The position numbers were made by a program, and so were the translations under genes. A DNA stretch of 64,000 nt, taken from Immersiella caudata. Its lineage: Eukaryota > Ascomycota > Sordariomycetes > Sordariales > Lasiosphaeriaceae. This document shows, in pieces, positions 34,020 to 42,990 of this stretch. The first letter of the stretch is position 1; each line of letters opens with the position of its first letter. The notes under the pieces were generated by a model. That model did not search any database and was not told the origin of the DNA. It was given only the letters and a program-made list of their open reading frames with translations. The stretch spans positions 1,984,001-2,048,000 of the forward strand of contig JAULSU010000007.1 in assembly GCA_030512335.1 (NCBI GenBank), given 5' to 3'.

Positions 34020-34417
34020 CGCATAGATTGTGAGGTTGCAGGGTGTAGTGTGCGCAACGTCGCTGGTGTCCTGAAAGAAACAGGATCGATGGGTGCTGAT
34101 GCCTGCCGCGCAATCGCGATTCGAAGCTGTCCTGCAGATGCCTGTGGCGCTCTGTGCTTCCCACTATGCGAAGAGCAACACCAGCCACACCCGCACCGGC
34201 ACACATGCAGCCCCCAAAAACGCCAAGCTTTCCACTGTGGGGATAGTAATCGCGCAGGAAGTTTTCGGGACGGATGCAGATTCGAGCTCCAGCTCGTTTC
34301 GTGCCATCCGACTCAACGCCACGGCACTGCCCGGCCAACTCCCTTGTATACCCCCAGATGCGCCAATTGACCTCAGCGTGACAGTTGGTAGCCACTTGCA
34401 CGAAGTACGGCGCGGAA

Positions 34418-35842
34418 ATGCATCCTTCGATAGCTCGCGGAGCTCGAAGCGCCACAGGCCGAGCCTCCCGCGCGATCCCGTCAACGACAATATGCTGCCG
34501 CTGTCGTAGAGCCGCGCCGCTCGACGTTCGGATACGCGCGGGGACGGCTTTTCAACCCAGAAACTTCTACCACACCACCCGGAGGCGTGATTCGGCATGG
34601 GCCGCCGCCGTCTCGGTCGCCGGGAACATCGTGTCCAACGCTGTTGGCCGCACGAGGGGCGATCTGCCTACCATTGACCCCTTGCGAATAGTGGCCAAGG
34701 AGATGAAGTTCCTGACGGGCAATATTCGCAAGCTCTTGGGATCCGGACACCCCTCGCTCGATCGCGCCGCAAAGTACTACACCCAGGCTGAAGGGAAACA
34801 CGTCCGACCTCTTATCGTTCTCCTCATGTCGCGGGCCACTTCGCTGTGTCCCAAGACGCCTCAACGCCAGCAAGCAACGATTCAAGCCTCGGCCGCCATT
34901 GATACCTCGCTTTCTCCGCTTTCCGTTCTCTCCGATTTCAACCCGTCCGCGACAGCCGAGAGCGAGTCCATCATCTCCACCGACCCCGATATCCTTCCGT
35001 CCCAACGCCGCCTCGCCGAGATCACAGAACTCATCCACACAGCATCTCTGCTTCACGACGATGTCATTGATCACTCAGAGGCCCGTCGCGGCTCTCCTTC
35101 GGCCAATCTGGAGTTTGGAAATAAGATGGCAGTTCTGGCTGGCGACTTCTTGTTGGGTCGCGCCTCCGTAGCGCTGGCGCGCCTGCGCCATGCCGAGGTC
35201 ATTGAACTGTTGGCAACGGTCATTGCCAACCTGGTTGAGGGCGAGTTCATGCAGCTGAAGAACACGGCGCGGGATGAGAAGAACCCTCAATGGTCAGAGG
35301 AGACCCTCACCTACTACCTCCAAAAGACGTACCTCAAGACAGCTTCGCTTATAAGCAAGAGCTGCCGCGCCTCGGCGCTTCTTGGGGGCGCTGACGCCGC
35401 AACCGTCGACGCCGCCTACTTGTACGGCAAGAACCTCGGGTTAGCTTTCCAGCTTGTCGACGACATGCTAGACTACACACGGAGCGGGCAAGAGCTGGGT
35501 AAGCCAGCAGGTGCTGACCTCGAGCTTGGTTTGGCCACAGCACCTCTGCTATTTGCTTGGAAGACCATGCCAGAGTTGGGGTCGCTGGTTGGGAGGAAGT
35601 TCGAGAAGGAGGGTGATGTGGCAAGGGTGAGCTTGCCCGGTAGTGACGCCCCGGTAATCAATTTGCTAACATTTGCACAGGCACGAGATTTGGTGATGCA
35701 GAGCGACGGAATTCAGCAGACACGGGCGCTGGCCGAGGACTACGCAGAGCAGGCCATCGCAGCCATCAGCGGATTCCCAGACAGTGAAGCCAAGGACGGC
35801 CTCATAGAAATGGCCGTAAAGACACTTGAAAGGAAAAAGTAA
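34418..35842 (+). CDS. COQ1: Polyprenyl diphosphate synthase (COQ1), mitochondrial
   Basis: Two exons, 34418..35626 and 35681..35842, giving 456 residues. The 54-nt intron is in frame but has a clear GTGAGC donor, TGCTAAC branch and ACAG acceptor, and its removal restores the conserved GDVARARDLV. The frame is open upstream to 34385 but that codon is TTG, so ATG 34418 is the start. The N-terminus is basic and rich in Ser/Ala (mitochondrial presequence). Prenyltransferase motifs are present: GKHVRP, the first Asp-rich motif LLHDDVIDHSEARRG, GDFLLGRAS, and the second FQLVDDMLDYT. The enzyme builds the isoprenoid tail of ubiquinone from IPP and allylic diphosphates in the matrix. A Ser-rich insertion at about residues 155-195 is typical of fungal forms. 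Confidence 0.95.
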   Translation: MHPSIARGARSATGRASRAIPSTTICCRCRRAAPLDVRIRAGTAFQPRNFYHTTRRRDSAWAAAVSVAGNIVSNAVGRTRGDLPTIDPLRIVAKEMKFLTGNIRKLLGSGHPSLDRAAKYYTQAEGKHVRPLIVLLMSRATSLCPKTPQRQQATIQASAAIDTSLSPLSVLSDFNPSATAESESIISTDPDILPSQRRLAEITELIHTASLLHDDVIDHSEARRGSPSANLEFGNKMAVLAGDFLLGRASVALARLRHAEVIELLATVIANLVEGEFMQLKNTARDEKNPQWSEETLTYYLQKTYLKTASLISKSCRASALLGGADAATVDAAYLYGKNLGLAFQLVDDMLDYTRSGQELGKPAGADLELGLATAPLLFAWKTMPELGSLVGRKFEKEGDVARVSLPGSDAPVINLLTFAQARDLVMQSDGIQQTRALAEDYAEQAIAAISGFPDSEAKDGLIEMAVKTLERKK

Positions 35843-36448
35843 TGCCAAAAACATCAAAATATGGCACATCTGCTGTGCGTGTACGATTAAACCGAGCGGC
35901 CATGTCATCTCCACAAGGAGCTGGTAACGGGCGGAAAATAGACAGGGGCAACGAGACGGCCGTACCCAACGGCTGGCGCATATGCACAAATGTACAACAC
36001 AACGAACGGCTCAGCTAAGCTACTATTTTCCTTCTCGACTCTGTTATGGGGTGGCAAATCATGTTGCATTATCAACGTGCTATGAGACGCATCAACGGCG
36101 CAAGGATGACGAGATGGGGATTTCTGGGGACTCTGCTCACGGGCTTAGGTACCACGGAGTTTGACGCTGCCAGACGTTAATCTACTACTTTACAAAAGAC
36201 TGTACTTCGAAAACTGTTGATTTGCGGTTGGTGACATCAATCCGGGTAAATGTCCTCCATTCGTGGGCCCCTTCGCCGATTCCGGGTAACAACCACTCGG
36301 CATCGCATCTCCCACATTTCCTGAATGAGACGGCCAGGTATTTCTCCTCTTTTGCGACGGCGAGGGACGAAATATTCATGAAGGACGCATCGCGCAACCT
36401 CGTCCTGTCCGTGAGGACGCGGCATCGGACGCCAATCCCCCCATCAGC
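35843..36448. other. Intergenic region after COQ1
   Basis: About 600 bases, both flanking genes on the + strand. Small open frames only. Nothing beyond UTR and promoter sequence is recognised. Confidence 0.5.
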
Positions 36449-37247
36449 ATGAGACCGCGCCTGCACCCCTGGTGCCTTTTGGCATCAGCATTCGCCTCAC
36501 TCAGTAATGCCTCCCCTGAAGCTACACCCGTCGCAACAACAACCTACCCAACAACCCGTACCCGCGTCTACTCTACCACCTCAACCAGCACTAACGTCGT
36601 CCGTACGCCTCCCCAATCTCCATCCTCACCCACTATTCCTCTAACACCAACCAGTGTGGATCTCCCCCCGTGTCGAACTCTACACCACAATCCAAACCAT
36701 CACCGTCCTCGAACCTGGCCCCGTCGTGCCCACCGCCGTCGGCATCCCGGTCACCGTCCCCCAGATCGCAATCACCTCCGGCACCATTCACACCGTCATC
36801 TCCCCCAGAGGCGCCGCCGTCGCAGAAACGCCACCAAGCGAGACCTGGGTGTACACATCCACCGAGACTTGGCTCGTCTCCCAGCCAGAAGCTAGTTTCC
36901 TCCCCGCAGGGACAAGAGAACAGAATCTCCTCTGCGCGGACGAGGTCGCCTGCGCGAAAGGAAATCCAGTCGCTGAGGATGAGTTGTGCAGATCGTCGGG
37001 GATGAGAACGGGGTGTTTGGGGCAGTGTGAGATGAGGGAGGGGGTGTGGTGGTGTTATCGGATGTGGCAGAGGGAGTGGAATGCTGAAGGGGGAAGACTG
37101 AGGATGGGAAGGGCGTGTTGGGGAGGGGGAGGGAGGTTTAGGCAGTTGAATGTCCCATGTGCGAGAGGGGATGGGAAAGTTGGGTGTGAGGTTTGTAGGG
37201 GGGTGGATGCGGCATGGGGGGCGGTTGTTTGGGAGGGTCCGGGGTAG
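36449..37247 (+). CDS. Small secreted Cys-rich protein of unknown function
   Basis: Two exons, 36449..36602 and 36655..37247, joined at phase 1 across a 52-nt intron with a CTAAC branch, giving 248 residues. A short N-terminal signal peptide is likely (MRPRLHPWCLLASAFASLSNA). A Thr/Ser-rich stretch follows, then Val/Thr beta-like repeats (TTIQTITVLEPGPVV, VTVPQIAITSGTIHTVIS) like those of fungal cell-wall proteins. The C-terminal half has about ten cysteines and many Trp (CLGQCEMREGVWWCYRMW, CEVCRG), suggesting a disulfide-bonded fold. No GPI-like hydrophobic tail is visible. It could be an extracellular or wall-associated protein or an effector candidate. No family is recognised. The exon 2 third position is strongly G-rich toward the end, unlike the neighbours. 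Confidence 0.65.
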
Positions 37248-37912
37248 GATTGTGTGGTTTTGTGAGCTTTTAGGTGTCGGGAGTTTCGAGAGTCTTTTTT
37301 TGGTATGAGAGGGAGTTTGTCGGCTTTGCTGGTTGTTTGTGGGTGTGAACCCCAAGAACTCTGCATCGATGGAGGGGTGATGAGGTTTGCAGGAGAGATG
37401 GTTGACTATCTCAGATAGGTACCCAAATCGGAAATTTCACACCTACAGTATGTGATGGAGTTGCATTCGCAAGTGCTACCTACCTACCCGCGAACTATCA
37501 ACGGAAGGAACTGCGACGGTTGTGCCTGGTGCCAAGAAGGCTGTGGGAAGGGGCGGGACGCTAGGAACCTAACGCAACCTGTGTCCTCAATGGTTAGTCA
37601 TGCTTAAAACTTCAGATCGAGGCGTTTGGATCGCAGCATGACCGCAGACCACCTGCACAAGGCTGCGCGACGACACCATAAATTCTCCTGGCCCTGCAGC
37701 GCTCGGATGGAACGGCAAGTTAAGAAGGGCTCTCCTGCTCGTGCCACCAAAAGGCATTAGGTAGGTATGGAAATACGATACCGAGGTCCACATCCCCTCC
37801 CGCAGGTCACATCGCTTCGCTATAAGTGATCCACCCCCTTTGCTCTACGGCCCACCCAAAGTTGAGGTTCCAAAGCCGGTCCGGTCCTCACAAGAATCCA
37901 CCAAACGCGACC
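37248..37912. other. Intergenic region before the reductase gene
   Basis: About 660 bases with G/T-rich downstream sequence and a likely promoter near 37800-37900. TAGGTAGG- and TACCTACC-type phrases occur around 37480 and 37760. No gene was seen. Confidence 0.5.
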
Positions 37913-39306
37913 ATGTCACGCCAGTCCCTCCAAATCGAGCTCGCTGTGCGGCCTGAGGGAGATGTCATCCCCGGCAAGACCTTCCGCCAAAGGATCCTCC
38001 CAGCGCCCACCGAAGCGGACCTTCAAGATGGGCAGGTCCTCCTTGAGACGCTCTACCTCTCCTTCGACCCGGCGATGCGCGGCTGGCTGGACGACAAGCG
38101 GTCGTACCTTCCCCCCGTAGCAATCGGCGATGTCATGAGAGGCTATGCCCTCTGCCGGGTGCTTGCTTCAAAGTCGTCCAAGGCGAAGACTGGAGACATC
38201 GTCACCTCGAGTATGTGCGATTCCTGCTGTTTTTTGCCCCTTTAGTCCTTTAACCTCTTGTCTCAGGAGGTCTGAGGAGGAGACCTCCTGAGACATGCAA
38301 ATATTGTCCTAGAATGGAAGTTAGTCGCTGACATCTGCCACTAGTGGCTGGCTTTGTCGAGGTGCGCATCATGCCCGATGCTGCAGTTGAGGTGGTTGTT
38401 CTCCCCCCGAAGGCGAAGCTGACGGACGCCCTGGGTGTTCTGGGTTTCACCGGCCTGACAGCCTATTATGGCATGGCCAAAGTTGCAGCGCCAAAGGCTG
38501 GAGAGACCGTCGTGGTGTCTGCAGCAGCGGGCGCCACGGGCAGCGTCGCGGCTCAGATTGCGAAGATTGCCGGCGCCCGCGTCGTGGGTACGGCAGGCAG
38601 CGAGGAAAAGGTTCGGTGGCTGAAGGAGGAGGTTGGCCTCGATGTTGCCCTCAACTACAAGGATCCGGATTTCGCCCAGAAGTTCGAAGAGGCAACCCCT
38701 AATTACATTGATGTCTACTTTGACAATGGTGAGTCTCTGTGCTGGGAGACGTTGATGAAGAGGATGGCTGGCTGATAAAGGGGCTTGCAGTCGGCGGTGA
38801 GCAGCTCGAACTGGCTTTGGCTCGTGCCAACTTGTTCGCGCGATTCATTGCCTGCGGAGCGATCAGCCAGTATAACACGAAAGAGAAAAGGGGCCCAAAG
38901 GTATTTCAGGACGACACCTGTACCGTACTCCAACATGACTAACCATATCACAGAATTGGCTCAATATCATCGCCCAGAGAATCACGTACGTGGGAGTCTG
39001 TCGTGTCAGTATCTACCTATGTTAACAGCAGTGCAGGGTTAAAGGCATCATTGTCTTAGATTTCATGAGCGAGGCCGCCGCTGCTGGTGCGCAGCTAGCT
39101 CAGTGGCAGAGCGAAGGAAAACTTCAGAGACAGGAAACGATTGTGAAAGGTGGTCTGCGGGCTTCTGAAGAGGTGCTGAACTATCTTTTCCAGGGGAAGA
39201 ATATCGGTACGTCATAGTCTGACATATTATCTAGCAGCCGACTAACAACAACCTAGGCAAGCTCATTCTTGAGGTGAAGAACCCTGAGGAGGGATCAAAG
39301 CTTTGA
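37913..39306 (+). CDS. NADP-dependent enone/alkenal reductase (zinc-free MDR family)
   Basis: Six exons: 37913..38210, 38345..38728, 38791..38900, 38954..38985, 39037..39206 and 39257..39306, with all phases consistent, giving 347 residues. Exon 4 is only 32 nt. Landmarks are LYLSFDPAMRGWLDD (residues 47-61), FTGLTAYYGM, the nucleotide-binding AAAGATGSVAAQIAKIAG, VVGTAGSEEK, and NYKDPDF, ending with LNYLFQGKNIGKLILEV. This is the leukotriene B4 12-hydroxydehydrogenase / prostaglandin reductase / plant alkenal double-bond reductase branch, which reduces the C=C of alpha,beta-unsaturated carbonyls with NADPH and lacks structural zinc. The likely role is detoxification of reactive aldehydes or ketones. 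The ATG at 37913 is preferred over the in-frame one at 37826, which adds a non-homologous tail. Confidence 0.92.
38260..38294. repeat. Perfect inverted repeat inside intron 1 of the reductase gene
   Basis: GTCTCAGGAGGTCT is followed by a 7-base spacer and its exact complement AGACCTCCTGAGAC: 14 paired bases, strongly stable in RNA. It lies in the 134-nt intron between donor 38211 and the branch/acceptor near 38330-38344. Confidence 0.93.
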
Positions 39307-40799
39307 ATGGCGATGCTGGGAGTCCAACTTAAGATCTCAGGGGCATGACATTCACTGAGTATCTACCTATGAAGAGGGAGGTTTTCCTTGGTAAGTGGCC
39401 GTGTACTGGGATATTGACAAAAGTATATCGGTGGCCTTCTTCTACTACCTAGGGAAACAGAGCCCTCGAGGTCGAAATCAAGCTTCTTATTCACCAACAC
39501 TCACGTGGTTCCTGTTAACTGTCCGTGCTGCCTCAAGTGACTGATGAATCTACATGTACAATATGCAGCCGGCGTTTGTCCACAGACAATCCTATGACAA
39601 TTCACAGTCTCCCAGGCGACTTCTTTCGTCCGAACCGTCGAAGAAAGTTCTAATGAACCACGTGGTCGTCGATACCCTCCTCGTTGTCTTGATGGGCAGA
39701 CCCACTGGCTGGACTCCCTTCATCGCAACTCAGGATCAATTCCATCCTGCTTGGATACCAAGCACCCGGCGCGAGAATTCACCACGGCTCTACGGTTATA
39801 AATTCACATCTTCTGGCCCTCGTCGTCAAAAATCTCAGCTTCTTCCATCCTCCACCACCCCACAACCTCTTCCTTTCTTGCAATCGGCTTCAGCCTGGCA
39901 ACTCTTCCTCCTCTATCAACTCGACATCAACCGCAGTCTCTAGCCATGTATCCCGACCAGGATATTCTACCACATACTCATTACTCTTTCACCTCAATAC
40001 CACCCAGCTCAGCTTGGAAGCACCCCGCCCGACCGACAAGATCTTCAAATATCGGAATCAGCGGTTCAAGAGCCTCATCAGTGGGTTACCCCGCCATCCC
40101 TCACCGATCGCCAACTTGCCTTTGCCTGGTCGCTCATCGAGTCCATGGCGAGCAATACTACCACGATATCGTCGTCGTCCTCCTCATCGTCCTCCTGGTC
40201 CTCCTCATCCTCTTATAACTACCCCGCAACTCCCAGCCGTCGAATGTGAATGCACTCAAGATCTTCGAGGCCTGGGACTTCCTCGGTTCACGCGACAATA
40301 AGCCTATTGTTATCGCGTAATCGCCCTCCTCCTCCTCCTCCTCCTCCTCTTCGTTGTACTCCTCCTCCTCCCTCTCCTCTTCATTGTACTCCTCTACACA
40401 ACTACCCCGCGATCCCGTCTAACAAATGTGAATCCCCTCAAAAACTTCTGAGCCCTCGACATTCCACACTCTTATCCCAAGGCTCAAAACCTCACCGCTT
40501 CACGCTGTGGCTGTCACGCAATCGCCCTTGTCCCTCTTCCACAACACTTCGCCAGCACTCTGACTTCATCAAACGTGAATCTGCTTCAAGGCCGAGTTCA
40601 CTTTGGAGAAGACCAAAGAACTTCGGCTTTCACTTCCTCTTCCAACTTCCCGATACCTCCCCTTCTAAATCCATTCCTATATCTCCTGAGTTCACGCCGC
40701 TGTGACCTCTCGCTGACCACCAAACAGCAACGATCACCTGCCCCCCGTAATCCTAGAACACCCATTCACTTTCCTCTTCCAACGACCGCTACCGACAAA
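39307..40799. other. Intergenic region with degenerate repeats
   Basis: About 1.5 kb upstream of the GW-repeat gene. A TATA-like TATAAATTC lies near 39800. From 40140 to 40600 there are two or three diverged copies of a module with a (TCC)n run followed by AACTACCCCGC and AATGTGAAT, the TCC run being longest at 40324-40350. Part of the first copy reads like coding sequence (poly-Ser, then LKIFEAWDFLG) but is frame-broken. No complete gene is supported. Confidence 0.55.
40324..40350. repeat. (TCC)n microsatellite
   Basis: About eight uninterrupted TCC/CCT triplets, with shorter interrupted runs just before (40180-40215) and after (40360-40395). Confidence 0.9.
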
Positions 40800-42248
40800 A
40801 TGTCTGTTGCCATTTTCGTTGCTCATGGAGACCGTGTTCGCATGCTCGCCAAGCCGGAGACCTACGACGGCCTCATGGACTTCTGCTATGAGGAGTTCAA
40901 GATTGCTCCTTTTGCTCCCCGCGACGACGGCCTCATCCCTGTCGCCTACGTCAACTACTATTGCCCGACCGCCCCGGGTATGAATCTCGAGGCAGAGCTC
41001 GACCCGACCGCCTACTCGTTCCTCGAGAAGGGTAGCCATATCACCCTGAAGTTGGTGAAGGACCCCTACAAGGCCGACGCCCCGTGTGCTGTCAGGGATG
41101 TCGACTGGGGCAATGAGCACGTCAGCGATGCTGGCTGGGTCGCTGAGCGTTGGGAGAATGGCAGTTCGGCTACTGCGTTCAAGGATGACAACTGGGGCAA
41201 CGAGCCTGTTAGGGGTTCGAACAAGGAGAATGACGGTTGGGCCGATGACCACACCGTCACCGCGTCCGAGGATGACAACTGGGGCAATGTGTCCAACAAC
41301 GGATCCGAGATCGCTGTCTGGAGTGATGCCTTCAGCAAGAATCCGGCGGTCGAGTACCAAGTCGCATACGCGTCATCGGACGAGGGTAGCGACAACCATG
41401 ACGACGAAGCGTCTCACTATCAGACAGCTACCCCTGCGACCACCAGTGCTTCGGTGGCACCTCCGGTGGCACCTCCGCCGAAGCCTTCCGGCTGGAACTC
41501 CCCTCAGGAACCCAGCAATAATGACCGCGTCTTCACGCCGGATGATGCTACCGGTGTTGCTATCGAGAAGGCTCTCGAGCAGGCTTTCGAGAAGAAACGC
41601 AAAGACGAGGAGGAGCGTCATGGAAAAGCCGACGCTGGTGTTGCCATCGATCCCTTGGCCCAGCTATATGGTAACCACAACGAGTTCATCTATCCGGTCC
41701 TGTCCAATGCTTCACAGACCGGACGTCTTACCCCTATAGATCGTCCCCCCATCGGCCCTACGCTCACCGTCCGCAGCATGCCGGCCCCCCAGCCAGCCTT
41801 CGACACGGGCGACATGATGCCTAACCCTAGCATGGCCTACGGAAACAATGGCAACGCTGATCCCGCCTATCAGAGCGCTGCGGGTTCATTCTACCCGAGC
41901 GCTACTCCCTATCAGCAGGGCGTCAACCAGTTCCACCAGGGCATTGACCACAGGTTCTTTGACCCCAAGTACAAGCAGCAAATTCGCTACGCGAGGGGCT
42001 ACAATCAGTACCGTGAGATGGAGAGACGTGGTTTCTTTGAGCTGCAGGCCATGGCTTACCGCCAACAACACCCTACCCACCCTTCCTACGTGCCTATGGG
42101 TCCCCCTCATATGCCTGTGGCGGCTCCGCATGTGCCCTATGACAACAAGGGCAAGGGCAAGGGCAAGGGCAACGGCGTTGACGGCGCTCATTCTACCGCT
42201 CCGATGCACTCGGCCACCGTTGATGACGCTTCTGATGACGGCTGGTAA
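40800..42248 (+). CDS. WG/GW-repeat protein with an N-terminal compact domain
   Basis: Single exon from ATG 40800. The frame is open upstream to 40575, but ATG 40800 lies in an AAAATG context and begins the ordered region. The product is 482 residues. Residues 1-90 form a compact region (MSVAIFVAHGDRVRMLAKPE ... ITLKLVKDP) that resembles a beta-grasp or PB1-like fold, not confirmed. Residues 95-190 contain repeated Trp-Gly or Gly-Trp units in acidic Asn-rich context (DWGNE, AGWVAERW, DNWGNE, DGWADD, DNWGNV). Another GW lies near 245 (SGWNS) and the protein ends DDGW. The second half is Pro/Gln/Tyr-rich and disordered with a KGKGKGKGKG stretch. GW motifs in disordered regions are typical of Argonaute-binding proteins, which is an inference here. 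No known family was recognised. Confidence 0.8.
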   Translation: MSVAIFVAHGDRVRMLAKPETYDGLMDFCYEEFKIAPFAPRDDGLIPVAYVNYYCPTAPGMNLEAELDPTAYSFLEKGSHITLKLVKDPYKADAPCAVRDVDWGNEHVSDAGWVAERWENGSSATAFKDDNWGNEPVRGSNKENDGWADDHTVTASEDDNWGNVSNNGSEIAVWSDAFSKNPAVEYQVAYASSDEGSDNHDDEASHYQTATPATTSASVAPPVAPPPKPSGWNSPQEPSNNDRVFTPDDATGVAIEKALEQAFEKKRKDEEERHGKADAGVAIDPLAQLYGNHNEFIYPVLSNASQTGRLTPIDRPPIGPTLTVRSMPAPQPAFDTGDMMPNPSMAYGNNGNADPAYQSAAGSFYPSATPYQQGVNQFHQGIDHRFFDPKYKQQIRYARGYNQYREMERRGFFELQAMAYRQQHPTHPSYVPMGPPHMPVAAPHVPYDNKGKGKGKGNGVDGAHSTAPMHSATVDDASDDGW

Positions 42249-42269
42249 AGCCTTGGGACAGGCGTGAAG

Positions 42270-42990
42270 GGGAGACAGGAGAGGCCTGGCCCTGGACCGA
42301 AAAGGCCTGATAGTGCGCTGAAAAGGCCTGAAATGGACCGAAAAAGGCGTCAGAAAATGGTGGAAAAGGCGTCTTGGACTTTATAGCTAGCGCTGACGAT
42401 AGAGAATTCGCGACACCAAAAATGAGTTCCGATGCCGTGAAGTGATGTGGTTGATGCCTTGCGCGATCGTGGAATACGCCTTTATCAACAGCCTAAAGGC
42501 CTTTTGACAATGTAAGTAGGGTTTAAGAGAATGCGAAATACGCGTGTGTAAAACACATATCACACCTTTCCTGAAAGTGAAGAGGCCTGTGATAATGAAA
42601 GCAAGGCCTGTCAGAACGCAGGCTAGGCGTAAAGGACATATCTGCCACCACCTTTGCTAAAGCCAAAGGGCCTTTGACAATGACGACAAGGCCTCTTAAA
42701 ATGCAAGCCAGGGCGCGTGACGATGCAACTTGATGTCTCTCATAATTGCGGGATATGGCTTCGCCGAGAGCTAGCAAGGCCTCAATGGCAGTGAAAGCCA
42801 GGCTTTTCAGAATGCGAGCCAGGCGTGTGAAAGATATCTACCTAGCTAGCGGCTTGCCAAAAGTCAGAAGACCTTTGGCAATGAAAGCAGCGTCTGCTAT
42901 ATCGCTAACTAGGCGCGTGGCAATGCAAAGGATGTGTTCTAGCTTTGGTGAATACGCCGTAGCTCATACGTAAACAGGCGTCCTCGAAGA
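42270..42990. repeat. Degenerate AGGCCT-containing tandem array
   Basis: Immediately after the GW-repeat gene. From 42270 to 42380 a 20-24 bp unit (GAAAAGGCCTG-like) repeats about five times. From 42490 to 42930 a longer unit of roughly 85-110 bp repeats about five times, with consensus pieces AAGGCCTTTGACAATGAAAGC, then AGGCCTNTCAGAATGC, then GAGCCAGGCGTGTGA. Copies start near 42493, 42580, 42665, 42774 and 42868. All reading frames are broken, so it is non-coding. Confidence 0.8.

Noticed and set aside
27477..37247. Secondary-metabolite gene cluster around the decarboxylase-like gene
   Set aside because: Neighbours are a zinc-finger protein, a transposon, VMA12, COQ1 and a secreted protein. 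No synthase, P450, methyltransferase or transporter is nearby.
39089..39113. tRNA-like sequence (GCTAGCTCAGTGGCAGAGCG) in the + strand
   Set aside because: It resembles a D-arm/A-box, but there is no anticodon arm, T-arm or pairing acceptor, and it lies in frame in exon 5 of the reductase as AGAQLAQWQSEG.
41086..41739. 217-codon second frame inside the GW-repeat gene
   Set aside because: Arg/Thr-rich shadow frame created by the repetitive codons of the main reading frame.
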